Made by a program: the position numbers and the translations under genes. A stretch of DNA of 19,523 nt from CAVRJC01 sp964505725 (GTDB lineage: Bacteria; Actinomycetota; Acidimicrobiia; IMCC26256; DASPTH01), in assembly GCA_964505725.1 (NCBI GenBank), contig CAZDJK010000103.1, forward strand, positions 1 through 19,523, given 5' to 3'. Below the pieces are notes generated by a model, which saw only the letters and a list, made by a program, of their open reading frames with translations, was not told the DNA's origin and ran no database searches. This document shows, piece after piece, positions 7,215-14,537 of the stretch (position 1 is its first letter; every line of letters starts with the position of its first letter).

Positions 7215-8183
7215 GTGAGAAGGGTGCTCCTCGCGCAGCCGCGCGGGTTCTGTGCCGGCGTCGAGATGGCCATCAAGGCCCTCTCGTGGATGCTGGAGCT
7301 CTTCGACCCGCCCGTGTACTGCTACCACGAGATCGTGCACAACCGCCTCGTGGTCGACCGCTTCCGCGAGCAGGGTGTCGTCTTCGTCGACGACGTCGAC
7401 GAAGTACCCGCCGGTGCGCCCCTCATGCTCTCCGCGCACGGTTCCGCACCGGAGGTGGTGACCGCGGCCAGGGAGCAGGACCGCTTCGTGGTGAACGCGG
7501 TGTGCCCGCTCGTCACCAAGGTGCACCACGAGGCCAAGGTGCGTGCGGGCAAGGGGTACACCGTCCTCTACGTCGGTCACGAGGGCCACGACGAGGCGAG
7601 CGGCACGCTCGCAGTCGCCCCGCGAGCCATGCGCCTCGTCGAGAGCGAGGACGATGTCAACCGGGCGGCGTCGACGGTGGCCGATCCCGGGCGCGTCGCG
7701 CTGCTCGCGCAGACCACGTTGTCCGTGGACGACTGGGCGGGCATCACCGCACGCGCGCGCGAGCACTTTCCTGATCTGTGGACGGCGGCGCGCGACGACC
7801 TGTGCTTCGCGACCACCAACCGGCAGTCCGCGCTGCGCGCGATCGCAACCGGCGCCGACGCCATCGTGGTGATCGGGAGCGCGAACTCCTCGAACACCAT
7901 CGCATTGACGAAGGTCGCCCTCGCCGCCGGCTGCTCACGGGTCGTGAGGGCGGACGGCCCGGACGAGATCGACGACGAGGCGCTCGCCGGCGCGCAGGTC
8001 GTCGGCGTGACCGCAGGTGCGAGCGCACCCGAGGACCTGGTGCAGGCCGTCATCGAACGCCTCGCCCCCCTCGACGGTGTCGAGACCGTCCACGTCACCT
8101 ACGAAGACGAGTACTTCCCACTCCCCCGTGAGCTCCGTGAGCTGGTGCGCGCCCGCGGCGGCGACGAGGCCCTGCGCGCCTAA
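7209..8183 (+). CDS. ispH: 4-hydroxy-3-methylbut-2-enyl diphosphate reductase (IspH)
   Basis: IspH is the last enzyme of the MEP isoprenoid pathway. It reduces HMBPP to IPP and DMAPP using a [4Fe-4S] cluster. The three cluster cysteines are C15 (PRGFCAGV), C99 (NAVCPLVTKVH) and C199 (DDLCFATTNRQ). Substrate-binding residues are present in YHEIVHN (H44), SAHG (H77) and GHEGHDE (H127, E129), with NSSNT near 226-230. The length of 324 aa is typical. The start ATG has TACCCT 6 nt upstream, suggesting a leaderless transcript. The gene is divergent from DUF512 and convergent with plsC, whose stop codon is only 6 bp away. Confidence 0.98.
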   Translation: MPVRRVLLAQPRGFCAGVEMAIKALSWMLELFDPPVYCYHEIVHNRLVVDRFREQGVVFVDDVDEVPAGAPLMLSAHGSAPEVVTAAREQDRFVVNAVCPLVTKVHHEAKVRAGKGYTVLYVGHEGHDEASGTLAVAPRAMRLVESEDDVNRAASTVADPGRVALLAQTTLSVDDWAGITARAREHFPDLWTAARDDLCFATTNRQSALRAIATGADAIVVIGSANSSNTIALTKVALAAGCSRVVRADGPDEIDDEALAGAQVVGVTAGASAPEDLVQAVIERLAPLDGVETVHVTYEDEYFPLPRELRELVRARGGDEALRA

Positions 8184-8189
8184 GGGTGT

Positions 8190-8819
8190 CTAACCGGCCG
8201 CGAGCTTGTTGGCGCGGTCGAAGCACTGCTGGAGCTCGGTGCCGAGCGACTCCGTGAGCTGCACGGCGGCGCCCCGGCGGGCGCGGCCGTCGAGCACCGG
8301 CGGCTCGATCGGCTCGCCGACGACGACGGCGACACGGTGCGGCCGGGGCAGCAGCTTTCCCTTCGGGAGGATGTGCTCGCTCCCGCCGACGCCGACCGGG
8401 ACGATCGGTACGCCGAGCTTCACCGAGAGGTAGGCCGCACCGTTGAAGAGCGTTCCCAGCCGGGGGCCGCTCTCGCGCGTGCCCTCCGGGAACACCACCA
8501 CCGGATCGCCCCGTTCGAGCGCCGACTCGAGCGCGCGCAGCGCGCCGCGGTCCGCCGCTCCCCGGTCCACCGGCACCGCGCCCAGCGCGTTGAAGAGCCA
8601 TGCGCCGAAACGGGTCGAGAACAGCTCCTCCTTGGCGAGGAAGTGCACGGTGCGCGTGGTGACGAGCGAGGTGAAGGGCACGTCGAAGATCGAGCGGTGC
8701 GTGGGCGCGATGATGTACGCACCTTCCGGAGGGACCTGCTCGCGCCCGTCGACGTGCACCCGGAAGAAGATGCGGCACACGCCGAGCACGACGAAGCGGC
8801 CGAACTTGTAGAACGTCAT
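8190..8819 (-). CDS. plsC: 1-acyl-sn-glycerol-3-phosphate acyltransferase (PlsC family)
   Basis: The protein (209 aa) is a PlsC-type acyltransferase that would acylate lysophosphatidic acid to phosphatidic acid at the membrane. The catalytic H(X4)D motif is HRSIFD (41-46). The acceptor-binding PEGTR motif is at 111-115 in VVVFPEGTRESG. A hydrophobic N-terminus (FGRFVVLGVCRIFF) probably associates with the membrane. ATG at 8819 overlaps the cmk stop as ATGA and has a GGGGGG ribosome-binding-like stretch just upstream; GTG at 8840 would add 7 residues. Cmk is followed by a PlsC-type gene in many bacteria, supporting the call. Acyl donor and exact specificity cannot be read from the sequence. 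Confidence 0.9.
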   Translation of the reverse strand: MTFYKFGRFVVLGVCRIFFRVHVDGREQVPPEGAYIIAPTHRSIFDVPFTSLVTTRTVHFLAKEELFSTRFGAWLFNALGAVPVDRGAADRGALRALESALERGDPVVVFPEGTRESGPRLGTLFNGAAYLSVKLGVPIVPVGVGGSEHILPKGKLLPRPHRVAVVVGEPIEPPVLDGRARRGAAVQLTESLGTELQQCFDRANKLAAG

Positions 8820-9484
8820 CGCAGGCCCCCCGCCCGCCACACCACCTCGGCGATCACGTCGTCGGCGTCGCGCGTCGTGGTGTCGATGACGATGGCATCG
8901 ACGGCAGCCTGCTCCGGACGGACCGCCCGTCCCAGGGACGAGTCCGCGGCGTCGCGCGCCGTGATCGCGTCGCGGATGGAGGCGACGTCGGTCGGGCGAC
9001 TCGCCGCCGCCTCGTCGGCGCTGCGGCGACGCGCCCGCACGTCGTCGCGCGCGGTGAGGAACACCTTCACCGTGGCCTCGGGGAGCACGACGGTGCCGAT
9101 GTCACGACCCTCGACCACGCCACCACCGTGCTGCGCGATCCAGGCCCGTTGCCGCTCGACCAGCACCGCGCGCACCCCGGGATGCGCCGACACCTCTGAC
9201 ACCGCCGCCGTCACTGCGGGGGCCCGGACTTCGCTCGCGACGTCGCGCCCGTCCAGCACCACCCCACCGTCGGACGCGTCGAGCTCGATCGACCGCGCGG
9301 TCTCGGCCAGCCCTGCCGCGTCGTCGAGCGCCACACCTCGCTCGAGCGCGGCCACGGTCACCGCGCGGTACATCGCACCCGTGTCGAGGGTGTGCAGTCC
9401 GAGCTCGCGAGCGACGCCCCGAGCGACGGTCGACTTCCCCGACCCCGCGGGGCCGTCGATCGCGATGACCGTCGGCCTCGTCAC
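8816..9484 (-). CDS. cmk: Cytidylate kinase
   Basis: Cmk phosphorylates CMP and dCMP with ATP. The P-loop GPAGSGKST is at residues 11-19 after the TVIAID strand. The LHTLDTGAMYRAVT motif and the CMP-binding segment VEGRDIGTVVLPEA follow, and the lid/arginine region FLTARDDVRARRR is intact. I chose GTG at 9484 (222 aa), which has GGGGAG about 6 nt upstream and gives the standard Cmk length. The longer reading frame upstream lies inside aroA. The aroA stop is 22 bp upstream, and the cmk stop overlaps plsC. In many actinobacteria cmk lies between rluB and der; here aroH and aroA are inserted before it. Confidence 0.97.
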   Translation of the reverse strand: MTRPTVIAIDGPAGSGKSTVARGVARELGLHTLDTGAMYRAVTVAALERGVALDDAAGLAETARSIELDASDGGVVLDGRDVASEVRAPAVTAAVSEVSAHPGVRAVLVERQRAWIAQHGGGVVEGRDIGTVVLPEATVKVFLTARDDVRARRRSADEAAASRPTDVASIRDAITARDAADSSLGRAVRPEQAAVDAIVIDTTTRDADDVIAEVVWRAGGLR

Positions 9485-9506
9485 CGGCCGCTCCCCGATG
9501 GCCCCG

Positions 9507-10820
9507 TCATGGCCCAGCGACCGTTCCGGTGACGGCGGCGAGGTGCTCGGGGAACTCGGGATACGACACCGCCGCCGCGTCCCAGCCCTCCACCACCGAC
9601 TCGCCGTCGCACGCGAGCGCGGCAGCCGCGGCGGCGAGCGCGATGCGATGGTCGCCGCCCGAGCGCAACCGGGCCGGCCGCGGGCGGCCTCCACGCACGG
9701 TGAGGCCGTCGTCCGCCGATTCGACGGCGACGCCGAGGTCGCGGAGCAACCCCTCGATGGTGGCGATCCGGTCGCTCTCCTTCACTCGCAGCTCCGCCGC
9801 GTCGCGGAACTCGGTGGTGCCCTCCGCGAACGCGGCGGCCACCGCCAGCACGGGGATCTCGTCCTGCACGAGCGGAATCTCGCGGCCTCCCACCGCAGTG
9901 GCGACGAGCGGCGCGGCCACGACATGGACGTCGCCGACCGGCTCCCCGAGCACCTCACCGGTGGGGACCACGTCGATCCGGGCACCCATGCGACGCAGCA
10001 CCTCGACGAAGGCGAAGCGGGTCGGGTTGGTGCCGACCCCCTCGATCACGAGATCGGCGCCGGGGGTGATGGAGGCGGCAACGATCCAGAACGCGGCCGA
10101 CGAGGGATCGCCGGGGACCGTGAGCGCGAACGGTGCCGGCGCGCCGGCGCGCACGCGCACGGTGGTGGCGGTCACGCGCTCGACCGGGGCGCCGAGCGCG
10201 GCCAGCATGCGCTCGGTGTGGTCGCGGCTCGGCGCGGGCTCAGTGACCTCGGTGATCCCCCGGGCCTGGAGCCCCGCGAGCACGAGGGCGGTCTTCACCT
10301 GCGCGCTCGCGACCGCGAGCCTGTGCGCGCGCCCCTCCAGGGTGGCGCCCCGGAGCACCAGCGGGGCCCGGGTGCCGGCATCGCGACCGTCGACGCGGGC
10401 GCCCATGGCGCGCAGGGGCTCGACGACGCGCGCCATCGGCCGGGCGTTGAGCGATACGTCGCCGCTCAGCACGGTGAGGAAGGGACGGCCGGCGGTGAGG
10501 CCCGCGAGCGTGCGCATCGTCGTTCCCGAGTTCCCGCAGTCGACCACCTCGCAGGGCTCGTCGAGCGCGTCCACCCCGCGCGCGCGCACCTCGACGTCGC
10601 CGCCGGTCTGCGATATCTCGACACCGAAGCCCGCCAACGCGAGCCGCGTGTGCGCGACGTCGGCTCCGCCCGCGAGCCCGCGGATGTGCGACACGCCGTC
10701 GGCCATCGCCGCGAACAGCAGCGCGCGATGGGAGATGCTCTTGTCGCCCGGTACCCGGAGTCGGCCACGGGCCGGTGCGGGCCCGGTGACGGAGAGTGCG
10801 CCGGCCGCGCTCACGGGCAC
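9507..10820 (-). CDS. aroA: 3-phosphoshikimate 1-carboxyvinyltransferase (EPSP synthase)
   Basis: AroA transfers enolpyruvyl from PEP to shikimate 3-phosphate, the sixth shikimate pathway step. The first signature, PGDKSISHRALLF, is at about 24-36. GNSGTTMR, the PEP/S3P loop, is at 96-103. The second signature, ELRVKESDRIATIEGLL, is near residues 343-359. The length of 437 aa is normal. The start is uncertain: GTG at 10820 opens the frame, but GTG at 10814 also fits and overlaps the stop of a tiny upstream frame as GTGA. Neither has a clear ribosome binding site. It follows aroH by 36 bp, so two aromatic-pathway genes lie together inside the scpA-to-plsC run. Confidence 0.97.
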   Translation of the reverse strand: MPVSAAGALSVTGPAPARGRLRVPGDKSISHRALLFAAMADGVSHIRGLAGGADVAHTRLALAGFGVEISQTGGDVEVRARGVDALDEPCEVVDCGNSGTTMRTLAGLTAGRPFLTVLSGDVSLNARPMARVVEPLRAMGARVDGRDAGTRAPLVLRGATLEGRAHRLAVASAQVKTALVLAGLQARGITEVTEPAPSRDHTERMLAALGAPVERVTATTVRVRAGAPAPFALTVPGDPSSAAFWIVAASITPGADLVIEGVGTNPTRFAFVEVLRRMGARIDVVPTGEVLGEPVGDVHVVAAPLVATAVGGREIPLVQDEIPVLAVAAAFAEGTTEFRDAAELRVKESDRIATIEGLLRDLGVAVESADDGLTVRGGRPRPARLRSGGDHRIALAAAAAALACDGESVVEGWDAAAVSYPEFPEHLAAVTGTVAGP

Positions 10821-10840
10821 CGCGTACGCGGGAGGGTCAT
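10811..10840 (-). other. Possible 9-residue upstream reading frame before aroA
   Basis: ATG at 10840 opens a frame encoding MTLPRTRCP. Its TGA (10811-10813) overlaps the in-frame aroA GTG codon at 10814 as GTGA. It has no ribosome binding site and contains no aromatic residues, so a classical attenuator peptide is unlikely. It is recorded because it affects the aroA start choice. Confidence 0.2.
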
Positions 10841-10856
10841 CGAGCGGTCCGCGGTG

Positions 10857-11234
10857 CTACTCGTCGGCGGGTGCGGCGAGATCCTCCCGCAGCGCGGCGG
10901 CACCCTCCAGGAACACGTGACGCAGCTCGCGCCGCGGGCGGTCGGTGTAGCAGTGGACGAGCACCCGCACGCAGCGCGGCGTGCCGTGGCGAACGTCCTG
11001 CTCGACCGCGCCGAGGAGCGGGATGTCGCTCAGGTCGAGCGCGGACCGGGCCGCGGTCGCGGGGAACTGGCTCGTGAGATCGGGGGTAACGGTGAAGATC
11101 ATGCTCACGACGTCATCGTTGGCGAGCTCGTTGCGCGCGAACAGCTCCTTCACCAACCGCGAGACCTTGGCGTCGATCTCGACCTTCGAGTCCTCGTCGC
11201 AGGTGATGGCACCGCGCAGCGCCTGCAATCTCAC
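10857..11234 (-). CDS. aroH: Chorismate mutase, AroH type
   Basis: AroH converts chorismate to prephenate for Phe and Tyr synthesis as a small trimeric α/β-barrel enzyme. The 125 residues align end to end with Bacillus subtilis AroH as I remember it. Key positions share its numbering: Arg7 (LRGAIT), Arg63, Glu78 (GAVEQDV), Arg90 (CVRV) and Arg116 (ALREDL). Position 108 is Phe in HVFLE where B. subtilis has Tyr. The conserved MIFTVTPDLTSQFPA segment (45-59) is present. I chose GTG at 11234; longer frames upstream are shadows of rluB. The start is 11 bp after the rluB stop. A TAACCT box overlaps that stop and could give a separate transcript. Confidence 0.95.
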   Translation of the reverse strand: MRLQALRGAITCDEDSKVEIDAKVSRLVKELFARNELANDDVVSMIFTVTPDLTSQFPATAARSALDLSDIPLLGAVEQDVRHGTPRCVRVLVHCYTDRPRRELRHVFLEGAAALREDLAAPADE

Positions 11235-11242
11235 GACGAGCG

Positions 11243-11248
11243 AGGTTA
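11243..11248 (-). promoter_or_regulatory. Possible internal -10 box (TAACCT) before aroH
   Basis: TAACCT overlaps the TAA stop codon of rluB and lies 8 nt before the aroH GTG. No ribosome binding site is visible, so a leaderless internal transcript is possible. The TAA stop codon makes a chance match more likely here. Confidence 0.25.
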
Positions 11249-12016
11249 GCCGGGTGCGGATGACGGCCTCTCTCCGCGCGACGAAGTACGCGCGGGGTGG
11301 GCCGACTCGTAGAGCGCGCGCACCTCGCGTGCGGTGAGGAGCCGCCACTCGCCGGGCGCGAGCCGGCCGTCGCGGAGGGGTCCGATCCGGGTCCGTACGA
11401 GGCGTCGCACCGGGTGACCGACTGCTTCGCACATGCGGCGAACCTGCCGGTTGCGTCCCTCGTGGATGGTGAGCTCGACGGCCGCACCCGGCGCACGACG
11501 GGCGACGACCGCCACCCGTGCGGGCGCCGTGGTGCCGTCGTCGAGCACCACGCCGGTGCGCAGGGCACGGAGCTCCGCCGCGCTCGGGACGCCCTCGACC
11601 TCGGCGAGGTACGTCTTCGGCACCCCGCGGCTCGGGTGCGTGAGGAGCTGCGCGAGCTCACCGTCGTTGGTGAGCACAAGGAGCCCTTCGGTGGCGGCGT
11701 CGAGGCGCCCGACCGGGAAGACGCGCGGCTCGTCGGGCACGAGGCTCACCACGGTGGGACGGCCCTGCGGATCCGACGCGGTGCTCACGTGACCCGCGGG
11801 CTTGTTGAGGAGGTAGTACACGAGATCGTCGCGGACGATGACGCGCACGCCGTCGACTTCGACGCGCGCCGTCCTGGGGTCGACGCGCGTTCCCGGCCGT
11901 GCCACTTCGCCGTCGACCGTGACCCGTCCGGCGGCGATCAGCTCGTCACACGCGCGGCGTGAGCCGAGCCCCGCGCGCGCGAGCACCTTCTGGAGGCGCT
12001 CGCCCGGCTCGGGCAC
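11246..12016 (-). CDS. rluB: 23S rRNA pseudouridine synthase (RluB/RsuA family)
   Basis: The protein (256 aa) has an N-terminal S4 RNA-binding domain (about 6-60, ERLQKVLARAGLGSRRACDELI) followed by an RsuA/RluB pseudouridine synthase domain. The catalytic Asp is D106 in the GRLDAATEGLLVLTNDG motif. NKPAGHVS (71-78) and the later HEGRNRQVRRMCEAVGHPV motif are typical. Position after scpAB favours RluB, which modifies helix 89 of 23S rRNA, but specificity cannot be separated from RsuA or RluE by sequence reading alone. I chose GTG at 12016, 2 bp after the scpB stop, with GGAG upstream inside the scpB end. Confidence 0.94.
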   Translation of the reverse strand: MPEPGERLQKVLARAGLGSRRACDELIAAGRVTVDGEVARPGTRVDPRTARVEVDGVRVIVRDDLVYYLLNKPAGHVSTASDPQGRPTVVSLVPDEPRVFPVGRLDAATEGLLVLTNDGELAQLLTHPSRGVPKTYLAEVEGVPSAAELRALRTGVVLDDGTTAPARVAVVARRAPGAAVELTIHEGRNRQVRRMCEAVGHPVRRLVRTRIGPLRDGRLAPGEWRLLTAREVRALYESAHPARTSSRGERPSSAPG

Positions 12017-12018
12017 CG

Positions 12019-12627
12019 CTACTCCGTGAGCTCGTCGTGGTTCGCAGCCTCGGGCCCGGCGGTCACCGGGTCGCCGGCCCGCAGTCCGCGTTCGAGTGCC
12101 TCGACCACCGACGGGTCGGGCACGAACTCGCCGAGCGGCGGCAGGTTGGCGAGCGAGTCGAGCCCGAGCCGCTCGAGGAACACCGGCGCGGTGCCGTAGA
12201 GCACCGCCGATCCGGGGCCCGGGTCGCGGCCGACCTCGTGCACGTAGCCGCGCTGTAACAGCGTGTTGACGGTCGCCTCGACGTTCACACCGCGGATGGC
12301 GGAGATCTGCCCGCGTGAGATCGGCTGCTTGTAGGCGATGATCGCCAGTGTCTCCAGCGCGGGGCCGGACAACCGCACGTGCTGACCCTCGACCACGAAA
12401 CGCTCGACGTACCCGGCGAGATCGGGATGGGTCTGGAAGCGGTACCCACCGGCGACCCGCGCGAGCGCGAACCCGCGGCCCTCGCGCTCGTACTCCTCCG
12501 CGAGCTCCGCGCACAGCTCCTCGACCCGGGTGACCGGGAGCTCGACGAGCTGGGCGAGCAGGTTGGGCTCGACGGGATCGGTCGCCGCGAGCACGACCGC
12601 CTCGATGGCGCGCCGCTCCTCGTTCAC
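12019..12627 (-). CDS. scpB: Segregation and condensation protein B
   Basis: ScpB (202 aa) is a winged-helix kleisin-associated subunit that works with ScpA and SMC in chromosome condensation and segregation. Two winged-helix units are expected; the second carries the family signature ALETLAIIAYKQPISRGQI (90-108), then IRGVNVEATVNTLLQRGYV and LYGTAPVFLERLGL. GTG at 12627 overlaps the scpA stop codon as GTGA, which implies translational coupling and balanced subunits. The acidic tail after about residue 170 is variable in the family. Confidence 0.97.
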   Translation of the reverse strand: MNEERRAIEAVVLAATDPVEPNLLAQLVELPVTRVEELCAELAEEYEREGRGFALARVAGGYRFQTHPDLAGYVERFVVEGQHVRLSGPALETLAIIAYKQPISRGQISAIRGVNVEATVNTLLQRGYVHEVGRDPGPGSAVLYGTAPVFLERLGLDSLANLPPLGEFVPDPSVVEALERGLRAGDPVTAGPEAANHDELTE

Positions 12628-13448
12628 GCGCGCACCCACGAGTGGGCGGGAGCCGGGTCTGGCTCCGCCGGCTCGTCGTCCCACTCGTCGAGGGAGATGA
12701 CGTCGGGCGCGCTCTCGCCCGGGCGCAGGCGGCGGACGAGCAGCTCGCCGAAGCTCTCGAGCTGGCTGAGATCCACGAAGCCCTGCTTGTACAGCTCGAG
12801 CACCGCGAGGAAACGCACCACGACGTCGAGCCGGGACGCCGCGTTCGCCACCAGCACCCGGAAGCTCACGGGCTCCCGCTCGGGAACGAGCGCGAGGACG
12901 GTGTCGATGGCGTCGCGCACGCTCGCCCGAACCGGCGCGATGTGGTCGGTCTCGACGACGGCCTCGGGCGTCGCCGACAGGACTCGCAGCGCTGCAGCGC
13001 GCAGCGCGCCGGGCCGGACCCGTTCGAGGGGATCCGGCGCCATCCAGCGGAACGGCTCCTCGGGGCCGGCCGAGCGGGGGGCGCTCCGCGCCGCCGCCCG
13101 CAGCGCCGCGTCGAGCGCCGCGGCGGCGTCCTTGAACGTCTTGCACTCGAGCAGCCGCGCCAGGAGCAGGTCGCGCTCCTCGAACCGGAGCAGCTCCTCG
13201 TCGAGGTCGGCGTCGTCCGCGCCCGGCAGCAGGCGCCGGGCCTTCAGCTCGACGAGGGTGGCGGCGATCAGGAGGAACTCCGTCGCCACGTCGAGGTCCA
13301 GCGACTGCATGCGCTCGAGCTCGGAGAGATACTCGTCGACGATGGCGGCGAGGGACACCTCCCAGAGCTCCACCTCCTGCTTCAGGATCAGGTGCAGGAG
13401 GAGGTCGAACGGGCCTTCGAACACGGGGGTCCGGACCTCCAGAACCAT
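12624..13448 (-). CDS. scpA: Segregation and condensation protein A (kleisin)
   Basis: ScpA (274 aa) is the bacterial kleisin that bridges SMC heads and recruits ScpB. The N-terminal signature FEGPFDLLLHLI is at 10-21, followed by EVELWEVSLAAIVDEYL and LDVATEFLLIAATLVELKARRLLPG. A charged, low-complexity linker fills the middle. The C-terminal winged helix includes RFLAVLELYKQGFVDLSQ. The ATG at 13448 has TACGCT 7 nt upstream and no ribosome binding site, so it is probably the 5' gene of the scpA-to-plsC run and leaderless. It is divergent from trpS. A parA/soj-like gene often found upstream of scpA in actinobacteria is not present here. Confidence 0.97.
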   Translation of the reverse strand: MVLEVRTPVFEGPFDLLLHLILKQEVELWEVSLAAIVDEYLSELERMQSLDLDVATEFLLIAATLVELKARRLLPGADDADLDEELLRFEERDLLLARLLECKTFKDAAAALDAALRAAARSAPRSAGPEEPFRWMAPDPLERVRPGALRAAALRVLSATPEAVVETDHIAPVRASVRDAIDTVLALVPEREPVSFRVLVANAASRLDVVVRFLAVLELYKQGFVDLSQLESFGELLVRRLRPGESAPDVISLDEWDDEPAEPDPAPAHSWVRA

Positions 13449-13455
13449 GGGACCG

Positions 13456-13461
13456 AGCGTA
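13456..13461 (-). promoter_or_regulatory. -10 box (TACGCT) for scpA
   Basis: TACGCT fits TANNNT and lies 7 nt before the scpA ATG, which suggests a leaderless transcript for the scpA-led operon. No clear -35 is seen. Confidence 0.5.
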
Positions 13462-13473
13462 TCGGCCCACCGG

Positions 13474-13479
13474 TAACCT
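13474..13479 (+). promoter_or_regulatory. -10 box (TAACCT) for trpS
   Basis: TAACCT lies 8 nt before the trpS ATG at 13488, in the 39-bp gap shared with the divergent scpA promoter. No ribosome binding site is visible. Confidence 0.42.
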
Positions 13480-13487
13480 CACGCGCC

Positions 13488-14489
13488 ATGCCGCGCGTGT
13501 TCTCGGGGATCCAGCCCACGGGCGAGAAGCACGTCGGCAACTACCTCGGCGCGGTGCGCCAGTGGGTCGAAGCCCAGGACGACGCAAGCTCGCCCGCCGA
13601 CCGCCTGTACTGCGTCGTCGACCTCCACGCGATGACGCTGCCCTACGACGTCGCCGCGCTCCGGGAGACCACGCGCCGCACGGTGATGTTCCTGCTTGCG
13701 GCGGGTCTCGATCCTGATCGGTGCATCCTCTTCGTGCAGAGCCACGTGGCCGCCCACACCGAGCTCACCTGGATTCTCAATTGCGTCGCCACCTTCGGCG
13801 AGCTGCAGCGGATGACGCAGTTCAAGGAGAAGGCCGAGGGGCGCGAGTCGGTGAGCGCCGGCCTGTTCGACTACCCCGTCCTCATGGCGGCCGACATCCT
13901 CGCCTACGACACGAACCGGGTGCCGGTGGGCGACGACCAACGCCAGCACCTCGAGCTCGCCCGCGACGTGGCCATCCGGTTCAACCACCGCTTCGGGCCG
14001 ACCCTCGTGGTGCCCGACGCGGCGATCCCGCCCACCGCGGCCCGGATCATGGACCTGCAACAGCCCACCGCGAAGATGAGCACATCGGCCGCGTCGCCCC
14101 AGGGCGTGCTGCACGTGCTCGAGGATCCGGCGGTGCTCGCCAAGCGCGTGAAGGCCGCGGTGACCGACTCGGAGACCGACGTCCGCTACGACCCCGCGAC
14201 GAAGCCCGGGGTGTCGAACCTCATCGAGATCCTGGCGGCGTCGACCGGCCGCCCGATTCCGGCCGTCGAGTCCGAGCTCGCGGGCGCGGGCTACGGCGCG
14301 CTGAAGACCGCGGTGGCCGACGCGGTCGTCGAGCTCGTCCGCCCGGTGCAAGATCGGTTTGCAGAGCTCGAGCGTGATCCCGGCGAGGTGACGCGAATCA
14401 TCCGGCAGGGCGGCGAACGGGCCGAGGCGCTCGCGACCCCGGTCCTGGGCCGGGTGCGGGAAGCGGTCGGACTGCTGCCGCGCGCATGA
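13488..14489 (+). CDS. trpS: Tryptophanyl-tRNA synthetase
   Basis: TrpS (333 aa) is a class I aminoacyl-tRNA synthetase that charges tRNA-Trp. The HIGH-type motif is HVGN at 15-18 in GEKHVGNYLGA, and KMSTS is at 196-200 in QQPTAKMSTS. SGIQPTG at the N-terminus and FDYPVLMAADILAYDTNRVPVGDDQRQHLEL are typical. Length is normal. The start ATG at 13488 follows a TAACCT box, and the long reading frame upstream is a shadow of scpA. The gene is divergent from scpA and convergent with the HD-domain gene. M50 protease - trpS - scpA order is found in several phyla. Confidence 0.98.
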   Translation: MPRVFSGIQPTGEKHVGNYLGAVRQWVEAQDDASSPADRLYCVVDLHAMTLPYDVAALRETTRRTVMFLLAAGLDPDRCILFVQSHVAAHTELTWILNCVATFGELQRMTQFKEKAEGRESVSAGLFDYPVLMAADILAYDTNRVPVGDDQRQHLELARDVAIRFNHRFGPTLVVPDAAIPPTAARIMDLQQPTAKMSTSAASPQGVLHVLEDPAVLAKRVKAAVTDSETDVRYDPATKPGVSNLIEILAASTGRPIPAVESELAGAGYGALKTAVADAVVELVRPVQDRFAELERDPGEVTRIIRQGGERAEALATPVLGRVREAVGLLPRA

Positions 14490-14497
14490 GCGACGAG

Positions 14498-14511
14498 GCG
14501 CGCCGGCGCGC
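14498..14511. other. 14-bp perfect palindrome between convergent trpS and HD gene
   Basis: GCGCGCCGGCGCGC is fully self-complementary and lies in the 48-bp gap between two convergent genes. It could contribute to a bidirectional terminator hairpin, but no loop or T-run is evident and GC-rich DNA gives such palindromes easily. Confidence 0.25.
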
Positions 14512-14537
14512 GGGCGAATACCTCGGCGAGCGACGGT

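Noticed and set aside
8337..11249. A 970-codon plus-strand open frame antisense to plsC, cmk, aroA and aroH, and similar long frames at 1591-4014, 4483-6825 and 15465-17969
   Set aside because: They cross several well-identified minus-strand genes, are rich in Arg, Ala, Gly and His, and have no recognisable domains. Long antisense frames are expected in high-GC DNA.
11246..12514. The 422-codon frame ending as rluB, read as one long protein
   Set aside because: The first 166 codons are a shadow of scpB. The S4 domain begins right after GTG 12016.
12019..13587. A 522-codon frame ending as scpB
   Set aside because: Its upstream part is antiparallel-phase noise over scpA. The GTGA overlap marks the true scpB start at 12627.
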